This document shows positions 1 to 5,752 of a stretch of 8,501 bases of DNA, in pieces. Each line of letters starts with the position of its first letter. The stretch's first letter is position 1. The stretch covers positions 1 to 8,501 of the forward strand of contig JAAYHO010000412.1 of assembly GCA_012735335.1 (NCBI GenBank), in the 5' to 3' direction. The position numbers and the translations under genes are program-made. Source of the DNA: Gammaproteobacteria bacterium. GTDB lineage: Bacteria > Pseudomonadota > Gammaproteobacteria > Pseudomonadales > Pseudomonadaceae. Below the pieces are notes generated by a model. That model made no database searches and was not told the DNA's origin. It worked only from the letters and a program-made list of their open reading frames with translations.

Positions 1-40
1 GTGGGTGAGTGTCGTCGTCCGTAGCGCGGCTTTACTTTCC

Positions 41-130
41 CGTCATTGCGAGGAGCGCAGCGACGTGGCAATCCATGGGCCTTGCCGCCGCCGCAGCTGG
101 ATTGCCGCGCCCTTCGGGCTCGCAATGACG
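41..130. repeat. Head-to-head inverted-repeat element, about 90 bp
   Basis: Two variants of one repeat monomer face each other. The left arm is 41-74 and begins CGTCATTGCGAG. The right arm is 99-130 and ends CTCGCAATGACG. The 12-bp outer ends (41-52 and 119-130) and the inner blocks GGCAATCC (67-74) and GGATTGCC (99-106) are exact reverse complements. The arms differ in the middle: the left carries GAGCGCAGCGACG, the right a small GCCC-TTC-GGGC hairpin (109-119). The loop is 75-98. From general knowledge, the CATTGCGAGGAGCG type of sequence is a dispersed intergenic repeat in many bacteria. It lies 29 bp beyond the LysR stop codon, so its RNA could fold into a long stem that protects or ends that transcript, but there is no T-tract. 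Seen directly: the symmetry. Inferred: mobility and function. Confidence 0.8.
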
Positions 131-151
131 ATAAGGGGGCTCGCAATGACG
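116..151. repeat. 15-bp direct repeat at the right end of the inverted-repeat element
   Basis: GGGCTCGCAATGACG occurs exactly at 116-130 and again at 137-151, separated by ATAAGG. The second copy is the terminal part of the right arm of the 41-130 element, duplicated without the rest. It looks like a remnant of a second insertion or of slippage or partial tandem duplication. It ends 8 bp before the LysR stop codon. Confidence 0.75.
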
Positions 152-159
152 CGGAGGCG

Positions 160-1035
160 TCAGACTGTGTGCAGCGGCACCGGATCCCAGCGCTGTGACC
201 AGTCCTGCTCCACCTTGGCCAGTTCGCGCAGGCTCTGCAGGGCCTGTTCCAGTACCTCGGAGGTGCGCTGGCGGGAGTAGACCAGGTAGGTGGGGAAGCT
301 GAATTCAGGGGCCATGTCGACCCGCTCCAGCATGCCGGACTCCAGGTAGTGCTGCACCACGCGGCTGCGGAAGTAGCCTGCGCCGCCCGCTTCGAGAATA
401 TATTGCAACGCCAGCGGGCCGAGGTTGAAGGTGACCGAGGCGCGGGCCTTGTCCGGCAGGGCGGCGTCGTGCTGGCGGCGGAATTCCTCGCCCCAGTCGA
501 TATACACATAGGGGCTGCTGCGGCCGGGCAGGGCTACCTGAATCAGCTTTTCCTCCAGCAGTTCCTCTACCTGCAGCCCCGGCAGATACTCGGGGCGATA
601 GACCAGGGCGGCATCCAGCGTACCCTGTTCCACCCGTTGCATGAGCAGGCTGCTGTCGGCAATTTCCGCCCGTACCGAGTGTTCCGGAATCTGCTGGCGC
701 AGGGCGCGTACCCATTGCAGCAGCAGGGGGGTGGACAGGCTGGCCTCGGCGCCGATATGCAGCACATCACTGAAGCCCTTGAGCAGCGGCAGGTCGCGCT
801 GGGCGTTGTCCCAGGCCTGGGTCATCTGCGTGGCGTGGGTCAGGAAGGCCTCGCCGTCTGCGGTCAGGCGGGCGCCGGAGCGGTTGCGGATGAACAGGGT
901 GCAGGCCAGCTGGCTTTCCAGACTCTGGATGCGGGAGGTGATGGCCGCCTGGGTGACATGCAGCCGCTCCGCCGCCGCGACAAAGCTGCCGCAGCGGACA
1001 ATCTCGAGAAAGGTGCGTGCCAGACTGATATCCAT
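160..1035 (-). CDS. LysR-family transcriptional regulator (HdfR-like)
   Basis: Full-length LysR-type regulator of 291 residues, the usual family size. The N-terminal winged helix-turn-helix covers about residues 3-60, with the typical 'GSFVAAAERLHVTQAAIT' run at 16-33 and 'RLTADGE' at 56-62. A periplasmic-binding-protein-like effector domain follows from about 90 to 270. The N-terminal half resembles the HdfR subgroup. It is divergent from the arylsulfatase at 1235, the classic arrangement for a LysR protein that controls the neighbouring gene and itself through a shared intergenic region, so arylsulfatase control is the most likely role (inference). In P. aeruginosa the alkylsulfatase SdsA1 is also paired with a LysR regulator (SdsB1), but nothing here shows this protein is its counterpart. 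The ATG at 1033-1035 has only a weak GGAA-type ribosome site. Its start is supported by the HTH beginning at the usual distance from the N-terminus. Confidence 0.9.
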   Translation of the reverse strand: MDISLARTFLEIVRCGSFVAAAERLHVTQAAITSRIQSLESQLACTLFIRNRSGARLTADGEAFLTHATQMTQAWDNAQRDLPLLKGFSDVLHIGAEASLSTPLLLQWVRALRQQIPEHSVRAEIADSSLLMQRVEQGTLDAALVYRPEYLPGLQVEELLEEKLIQVALPGRSSPYVYIDWGEEFRRQHDAALPDKARASVTFNLGPLALQYILEAGGAGYFRSRVVQHYLESGMLERVDMAPEFSFPTYLVYSRQRTSEVLEQALQSLRELAKVEQDWSQRWDPVPLHTV

Positions 1036-1065
1036 TCGACCGATTCCGGAAACAAGTGTGCCCGT

Positions 1066-1074
1066 ATTCTAGCA
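1066..1074 (-). promoter_or_regulatory. Putative extended -10 promoter for the LysR gene
   Basis: Read on the minus strand, 1074-1066 is TGC-TAGAAT, an extended -10 (TGn) followed by a near-consensus -10 hexamer. No convincing -35 stands 16-18 bp upstream, as is usual for extended -10 promoters. Transcription would start near 1059 and give a leader of about 24 nt before the ATG at 1035. Prediction by eye only. Confidence 0.4.
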
Positions 1075-1102
1075 AGCACTGCCGGTGAATGGGGGACGGC
1101 GA

Positions 1103-1115
1103 ATTGTCTCGCAAT
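1103..1115. promoter_or_regulatory. Candidate LysR-type binding palindrome ATTG-N5-CAAT
   Basis: ATTG (1103-1106) and CAAT (1112-1115) form an exact 4+4 inverted repeat with a 5-bp spacer. LysR-type regulators commonly bind short interrupted palindromes about 50-65 bp upstream of the activated start site. The centre at 1109 is about 56 bp upstream of the start site predicted for the arylsulfatase. The repeat is short, so chance occurrence is possible. Confidence 0.3.
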
Positions 1116-1129
1116 CAGTCCCGGGACAT

Positions 1130-1158
1130 TTGACGGATTAGAGTAGTTGCTCTATATC
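1130..1158 (+). promoter_or_regulatory. Putative sigma-70 promoter of the arylsulfatase gene
   Basis: TTGACG at 1130-1135 matches the -35 consensus in five of six positions. TATATC at 1153-1158 follows after exactly 17 bp and matches the -10 consensus in four of six. Transcription would begin near 1165, giving a leader of about 70 nt. The leader contains two small hairpins: GGCT/AGCC at 1165-1181, enclosing the palindrome TTGTACAA, and GGCG-TTG-CGCC at 1182-1192. Good spacing and position, but not tested. Confidence 0.5.
1139..1154. promoter_or_regulatory. Candidate operator TAGAG-N6-CTCTA inside the arylsulfatase promoter
   Basis: TAGAG (1139-1143) and CTCTA (1150-1154) are exact reverse complements around a 6-bp spacer. 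The palindrome fills the gap between the predicted -35 and touches the -10. A protein bound here would compete with or reposition RNA polymerase. It could be an activation site for the divergent LysR protein or an operator for the TetR protein (inference). Confidence 0.35.
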
Positions 1159-1221
1159 TGTGAAGGCTGGTTGTACAAGCCGGCGTTGCGCCTGGGGTTG
1201 CTGATAATAACAAGGACAAAC

Positions 1222-1228
1222 GAGGTGG
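1222..1228 (+). promoter_or_regulatory. Ribosome binding site that selects the ATG start of the arylsulfatase
   Basis: GAGGTGG lies 6 bp before the ATG at 1235 but only 3 bp before the GTG at 1232 that immediately precedes it. The spacing favours the ATG at 1235 as the true start over the in-frame GTG. Confidence 0.6.
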
Positions 1229-1234
1229 TACGTG

Positions 1235-3019
1235 ATGCTCAGACTCCCGTTGCTGGCACTGCTGTTGTGCTTACCCCTGGCTTCCTATACCCAGGCCGAT
1301 ACCCGTCCGAATATCCTGTTGATCGTCGCCGATGATATGGGCTTCTCCGATCCCGGTGCCTATGGCGGTGAGATCAGTACGCCCAATATCGATGCGCTGG
1401 CGGCGGAGGGGATGCAGTTCAGCAACTTCCATGTGGCGGCTACCTGCTCGCCGACCCGGGCGATGCTGATGACCGGGGTGACCAGCCACAAGGTCGGTAT
1501 GGGCAACATGAAGGAAATCATGGCCGATAATCAGAAAGGGCAGCCCGGCTACGAAACCTGGCTGAACGACCAGGCCGTGACCCTGCCGACGCTGTTGCGC
1601 GATGCCGGTTACCGTACTTATATGGCGGGCAAATGGCATCTGGGCAGCCGCCCGGAGAGCATGCCCGATGCCCAGGGGTTCCAGCGTTCGGTGGCGTTGC
1701 TGGAGAGCGGGGCGGACAACTGGGAAGCCAGACATTACCTGCCGGCGGGCACTGCGACCTGGGTCGAGGATGGTCAGCCGATCAGTCTGCCGGAGGATTT
1801 CTATTCCTCCTTCTATTACGCCGACAAGCTGATCGAGTACCTGAGCAGCGAACCGGACAGCGATCAGCCGTTCTTTGCCTACCTGGCCTTTCAGGCGGTG
1901 CATGCACCGCACCATGCGCCGGACAGTTATGTGGAAAAGTATGCCGATGCCTACCATGAGGGCTGGGACGTTATCCGGCAGCGTCGTTACGAGCGGCTGA
2001 CCGAGATGGGTATTCTGCCGCGCACCGCCGAGTCGGTGGTCAGCAGTGATTGGGGGACCTTCTACGGTACTTCCTCCGTTGCCTGGGACAATCTCACCGA
2101 GGAAGAGCGTGCCTACAGTGCCCGCCAGATGGCGGTGTATGCGGGAATGGCTGAGGCCATGGATGACAGCATCGGTCGGGTGCTGGAGCACCTCAGGGCC
2201 AGCGGTGACTATGACAATACCCTGATCATCTTCATGAGCGATAATGGTGCCGAATCCACGGTGCTGACCGAGATTGCGCCGCTGTTCTACCGGCTGCGCT
2301 ACGATCAGGAACTGGCCGATCTGGGGCGGCCCGGCAGCTGGAGTGAATATGGGCGAGGCTGGGCCTATGCCGCCAACTCGCCGTTCTATTCCTATAAAGG
2401 TTCGCCCTTCAGCGGTGGTCTGCGGGTGCCGATGATCATGCATTATCCCGGGGTGATCGAGCCGGGCGCGCGCACTGCTGCCTTCGGCCATGTCACTGAT
2501 ATCACCCCGACCCTGCTGGAGCTGGCCAATACCCCGGCCCCGGATGGCGAGTATCAGGGGCGCAGGGTGCACAGCATCATGGGTACCAGCATGTTGCCCC
2601 TGTTACGCGGTGAAAGTGAGCGCATTCATGCGCCGGATGAGGCGGTGGTATACGAGCTGGCGGGTGGTGTCGCCGTCTGGCAGGGGGATTACAAGTTGGT
2701 GATGTCCCGCTCCGACGCCATTCAGGGGCGTACGGGAGCGCTGCTGTTCAACCTGCGGGCGGACCCGTTGGAGCGCGATGATCTGGCCGCCCTGCAGCCC
2801 GAGCGTGTGGCCGAGCTGAGGGCTGCCTATCAGCAGTTTGTCGCTGAGCACGGGTTGGTCGAGGTACCGGAGGATTACAACGCCTGGGAGCAGCTGAACC
2901 GCAACGCCCGCGAACAGTTCCTCGCACGCCATGGTTCCAGCCTGTTGCTGGGGGGGCTGGTGCTGATCCTGCTTATTGGCTGGGGGTGGCGGGCACGTCG
3001 GCGGCGTCGGCGGGTCTGA
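1235..3019 (+). CDS. Arylsulfatase, formylglycine type, secreted with C-terminal membrane anchor
   Basis: A 594-residue sulfatase that would hydrolyse sulfate esters to alcohol plus sulfate. Every active-site element of the alkaline-phosphatase-superfamily sulfatases is visible: D33-D34 (VADDMG), the CSPTR maturation motif with C71 (converted to formylglycine) and R75, K133 and H135 (GKWHLG), a histidine in VHAPHH (223-226), D336-N337 (MSDNG) and K388 (YKGSPF). Their spacing follows P. aeruginosa AtsA closely. AtsA, as I recall it, is about 536 residues and has no export signal. This protein instead has a hydrophobic N-terminus (MLRLPLLALLLCLPLAS) with likely cleavage near residue 21, and a hydrophobic segment at about 569-584 followed by an arginine-rich tail (RARRRRRRV). 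It should therefore sit in the periplasm, anchored to the inner membrane. It is divergent from a LysR regulator and its last 47 bp overlap the convergent TetR gene. The maturase (formylglycine-generating enzyme or anaerobic SME) is not in the window. The exact substrate cannot be read from sequence. Confidence 0.93.
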   Translation: MLRLPLLALLLCLPLASYTQADTRPNILLIVADDMGFSDPGAYGGEISTPNIDALAAEGMQFSNFHVAATCSPTRAMLMTGVTSHKVGMGNMKEIMADNQKGQPGYETWLNDQAVTLPTLLRDAGYRTYMAGKWHLGSRPESMPDAQGFQRSVALLESGADNWEARHYLPAGTATWVEDGQPISLPEDFYSSFYYADKLIEYLSSEPDSDQPFFAYLAFQAVHAPHHAPDSYVEKYADAYHEGWDVIRQRRYERLTEMGILPRTAESVVSSDWGTFYGTSSVAWDNLTEEERAYSARQMAVYAGMAEAMDDSIGRVLEHLRASGDYDNTLIIFMSDNGAESTVLTEIAPLFYRLRYDQELADLGRPGSWSEYGRGWAYAANSPFYSYKGSPFSGGLRVPMIMHYPGVIEPGARTAAFGHVTDITPTLLELANTPAPDGEYQGRRVHSIMGTSMLPLLRGESERIHAPDEAVVYELAGGVAVWQGDYKLVMSRSDAIQGRTGALLFNLRADPLERDDLAALQPERVAELRAAYQQFVAEHGLVEVPEDYNAWEQLNRNAREQFLARHGSSLLLGGLVLILLIGWGWRARRRRRRV

Positions 3020-3671
3020 GTTCGTCCAGTGGCACATACAGGCGCTCGCACAGGGCTTTGACCGCCTGCTGATATTCCGGCGTTACATGGCCTTCTTCCA
3101 GCACCAGAATCTGGTAGATGCCGCGCCGCAGCAGGTGTTTATCCAGCTGCGCCTGGATGCCCAGGGTGGTGGTGAGAAACTGCATCCAGGCGCTGAGCAC
3201 CAGCCAGACGTTGATGCTCAGGGTTTCCGCCTGTTGCGCAGTGAGCTGAAGGATGCCGGCCTCGGCAAAGGCCAGATAGATGCTCTGGGTGCCCTGCAGG
3301 CTGCGCTGTGCAAACCGGCGGTAGCGCACTGCCAGCTCCGGGTCGGATTCCAGCAGGTACTCCAGGCCCTGATGCATGAAGCGGTACTGCCAGAGAATTT
3401 CCAGCAGGCTTTCCAGGTACTGCGCCTTGTCTTCCAGGGTCAGACCCGCGCCGTCCGGTACCACGAAGAAGCTCTGCATGCTGCGCTCGAACCCACTGAA
3501 CAGCTCGGCAACTATCATCGACTTGTTGCGGAAGTGGTAGTAGAGGTTGCCGGGGGAGATACCCAGGTGGCTGGCAATATGGTTGGTGGTGACGTTGCGC
3601 TCGCCCTGTTCATTGAACAGTTGCAGACTGGCCTGCAGGATGCGTTCGCGGGTGTTGGGTTTGCTGGCCAT
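2973..3671 (-). CDS. TetR/AcrR-family transcriptional regulator
   Basis: A 232-residue TetR-type repressor with start ATG at 3671. The HTH (about residues 9-50) is typical: 'RERILQASLQLFNEQGE', then 'TTNHIASHLGISPGNLYYHFRNK'. A helical ligand-binding domain follows to about residue 215, with a low-complexity tail (PADAADVPATPSQ). The frame is open upstream to ATG 3749, whose A is also the last base of the alkylsulfatase TAA stop (TAATG overlap, possible translational coupling), and also has ATG 3704. I prefer 3671 because the extra 26 residues are Pro/Ala low-complexity sequence encoded by a GC-rich hairpin, the family normally begins about 8 residues before the first helix, and a GAG ribosome-site core lies 8 bp upstream. 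As the last gene of the operon it may sense an alkyl or acyl intermediate and regulate the operon. P. aeruginosa LaoR, a TetR protein linked to laoABC, is the obvious comparison, but orthology is not proven. Its 3' end overlaps the arylsulfatase by 47 bp. Confidence 0.88.
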   Translation of the reverse strand: MASKPNTRERILQASLQLFNEQGERNVTTNHIASHLGISPGNLYYHFRNKSMIVAELFSGFERSMQSFFVVPDGAGLTLEDKAQYLESLLEILWQYRFMHQGLEYLLESDPELAVRYRRFAQRSLQGTQSIYLAFAEAGILQLTAQQAETLSINVWLVLSAWMQFLTTTLGIQAQLDKHLLRRGIYQILVLEEGHVTPEYQQAVKALCERLYVPLDELRPADAADVPATPSQ

Positions 3672-3705
3672 TGGGGCTACTCGTTGTTGCGCTGGGGATG
3701 ACATG

Positions 3706-3735
3706 CCCGCCGCCGTCTGGGATACGGGCGGCGGG
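3706..3735 (-). other. GC-rich hairpin between the alkylsulfatase and TetR genes
   Basis: CCCGCCGCC (3706-3714) and GGCGGCGGG (3727-3735) form a perfect 9-bp stem, extendable by GT/AC around a bulged G, with a loop of about 12 nt. No T-run follows on either strand, so it does not look like a standard intrinsic terminator. It begins 14 bp past the alkylsulfatase stop. In the operon mRNA it could slow 3' exonucleases and lower or uncouple expression of the distal TetR gene. If the TetR protein starts at 3749, this is simply coding DNA for a Pro/Ala stretch. Confidence 0.5.
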
Positions 3736-3748
3736 GGTGTTGCGGCCA

Positions 3749-5713
3749 TTATTCCGCAAGAGGCTCGATCAGGGCAAAGTCCGGGGTGAAATTGTCCATC
3801 AACCCGAGCAGTTCAAACAGCTTCTGCGGATTGCCCTGAATGCGGATTTCCCCGGCCTGGATAGCCTGGGGGAAGCTGCTCTGTTGCAGCAGGATGTTGT
3901 TCAGCGTTGCCCGGCTGAGGCTGATGCTGGCATCGGCCTGGTCTGACTGGCGCTCGGGGAGCCAGGTCAGGGTGGCGTTCTGCAGGTTGGTGCGGTAACG
4001 CTCATTGGTATCGGTAAAGTGCCAGTTGAGCACGATATGCTTGCCGGAGGCTTTGGGGCCGTTCAGGCGCACACCGAGCAGATCGAAGAACATGCCGGTC
4101 TCCAGTGCCTGCAGCAGGTCGGTGGCGAGCGCGCCAGCCTGCGCCGGCGGGGTACCGTTGCGCAGCTCCTGGGCACCGGACAGGTAGGCGTTGCGCCAGG
4201 GCCCGGACTCGGCCTGATAACCCAGCTGTTCCAGCGCGGCGGCGTTCAGTTCGCGAGCTGCAGTATTGCTCGGCTCGGCAAATACCGCCTGACTCATGAT
4301 CGAGGCTACCCAGCGGTATTCGCCCCGGGCAAAATCTTCCTCGGCACGCTTGATCACCTGGTCGATGCCGCCCATGTATTCCAGGGTCTTGCGTGCTGCC
4401 TGCTGGCCGGGCAGCGGGTTCAGGCTGGCCGGGTTGGCGTCGTACCAGCCGAGGTATTTCTGGTAGATGGCCCGGGCGTTGTGCCGCAGGGTGCCGTAGT
4501 AGTCCCGGGTGATCCACTGCTTGGCGAGGCTGTCCGGCAGGCGGAGCTGTTCGGCGATCTGATCCGGGCGGTAGCCGTGGTTCATCAGCCGCACGCTCTG
4601 GTCGTGGATGTATTTGTACAGATCCCGCTGGGTGCTGAGAAATGCCCTGGCTGCGTCCTGATCCCAGACCGGCCAGTGGTGCTGGGCAATCAGGATGTCG
4701 GTGCGTGGCCCGTATTCCTCCAGCACCTCGTCGATATAGCGCGACCAGCGGCTGGCATCGCGCACCTCGGCACCGCGCAGGGTGTAGATGTTGTGCAGTT
4801 GCTGGGAGGTGACCTCGGCGGTGTTCAGTACCCGGGTGGCGGGGAAATACAGCATCAGCTCGGCCTGGGCCTCGCTGTCCTGGGCCAGGTGAAAGTCGAT
4901 ATCCACCCCGTCGATCTGCTGGCGGCCATTGGCGGTGATGATATCGGTGGGCGGGATCAGCGTCAGGGCTCCCCGGCTCAGTGCCTTGCCCAGCCCATTA
5001 TCGATATGCCCTTGGGGACCTTTGGGCAGTTCGGTGCCGTACATGTACATGGCGCGGCGGGTCATGGCATTGCCGGCGATGACGTTTTCGCTCACCGCAT
5101 GCTCCATGAAGCCCTCCGGCGCGTAGATGCGTACCCGGCCCTGGCTGACATCCTCATCACTGACGACGCCGCGTACCCCGGCGAAATGATCCACATGATT
5201 ATGGGTATAGATCACCGCGACTACCGGCTTGGCCGGGCGGTGCTGCAGGTACAGATCCAGTGCCGCTCTGGCGGTGGTCGGGGTCAGCAGCGGGTCGATG
5301 ATGATCAGTCCGCTGTCACCTTCGACGATGGTCATGTTGGCCAGGTCCATGCCGCGTACCTGATAGATGCCTTCGGTCACTGCAAACAGACCATGGATGC
5401 TGTTCAGCCGGGCCTGGCGCCACAGGCTGGGGTTGACCGTGGCCGGTGCCTGCTGTTCAGCGAGAAAGGCATAGACAGCCATATTCCAGGCGGTACTGCC
5501 GTCCGGGTTGAGCAGCGGCTCATCCGGCGCGGCAGCAATGAAGCCCCGGCGGGCATCGTCGAAGGCCTGCTGGTCATTGAAGTCGAGCTGGGTCAGTACC
5601 GCCGCATTGGCCTTGGTGGTGCTGGGTTCGGCGGGCTTGCTGGCGGCCATCAGGGTGCCGGGCAGGCACAGACTGAGGGCCAGCAGGCCGGGGAGAAAGC
5701 GATTCTTGTTCAT
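3749..5713 (-). CDS. SdsA1-type alkylsulfatase (metallo-beta-lactamase fold, Zn-dependent)
   Basis: A 654-residue alkylsulfatase, close to the roughly 658 residues I recall for P. aeruginosa SdsA1. It hydrolyses alkyl sulfate esters such as dodecyl sulfate to alcohol and sulfate. Residues 1-24 form a Sec signal (MNKNRFLPGLLALSLCLPGT..., cleavage near LMA-A). The beta-lactamase-like domain covers about 100-360 and carries THNHVDH (170-176), giving ligands H171, H173, D175 and H176. E281 (SEAQAE), E300 (LNTAEV) and H345 (IAQHHWP) occupy the positions expected from SdsA1 for the remaining ligands (alignment by eye). A helical dimerisation domain follows (about 380-510), then an SCP2-like lipid-binding C-terminal domain (about 530-650). 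All three domains of the family are present and intact. The ATG at 5713 has GGAG 9 bp upstream. It lies 39 bp after the GMC dehydrogenase that would oxidise its product. Secondary alkylsulfatases (Pisa1 type) share this architecture, so primary versus secondary specificity remains open. Confidence 0.93.
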   Translation of the reverse strand: MNKNRFLPGLLALSLCLPGTLMAASKPAEPSTTKANAAVLTQLDFNDQQAFDDARRGFIAAAPDEPLLNPDGSTAWNMAVYAFLAEQQAPATVNPSLWRQARLNSIHGLFAVTEGIYQVRGMDLANMTIVEGDSGLIIIDPLLTPTTARAALDLYLQHRPAKPVVAVIYTHNHVDHFAGVRGVVSDEDVSQGRVRIYAPEGFMEHAVSENVIAGNAMTRRAMYMYGTELPKGPQGHIDNGLGKALSRGALTLIPPTDIITANGRQQIDGVDIDFHLAQDSEAQAELMLYFPATRVLNTAEVTSQQLHNIYTLRGAEVRDASRWSRYIDEVLEEYGPRTDILIAQHHWPVWDQDAARAFLSTQRDLYKYIHDQSVRLMNHGYRPDQIAEQLRLPDSLAKQWITRDYYGTLRHNARAIYQKYLGWYDANPASLNPLPGQQAARKTLEYMGGIDQVIKRAEEDFARGEYRWVASIMSQAVFAEPSNTAARELNAAALEQLGYQAESGPWRNAYLSGAQELRNGTPPAQAGALATDLLQALETGMFFDLLGVRLNGPKASGKHIVLNWHFTDTNERYRTNLQNATLTWLPERQSDQADASISLSRATLNNILLQQSSFPQAIQAGEIRIQGNPQKLFELLGLMDNFTPDFALIEPLAE

Positions 5714-5752
5714 TGTTGTACGCTCCGAATAATCTGCAGATAGGTATGGTCG

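Noticed and set aside
5..280. Plus-strand open frame of 91 codons at the left edge
   Set aside because: It consists largely of the repeat element and the antisense of the LysR 3' end. The 'RHCEERSDVAIH' type peptide is a well-known spurious translation of this repeat.
1271..2572. Long minus-strand open frame (433 codons) opposite the arylsulfatase
   Set aside because: The plus strand encodes a complete sulfatase active site. The antisense product is His/Gly/Arg-rich without domain features, and no ribosome site was identified.
3706..3735. Intrinsic terminator between the alkylsulfatase and TetR genes
   Set aside because: The stem is strong, but neither strand has a T-run after it, so it is recorded as a hairpin rather than a terminator.
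4019..5743. Long plus-strand open frame (574 codons) opposite the alkylsulfatase
   Set aside because: The minus-strand frame has a signal peptide and a complete metal site and is clearly the gene. GC-rich third positions leave the antisense frame open; its translation is low-complexity and resembles no family.
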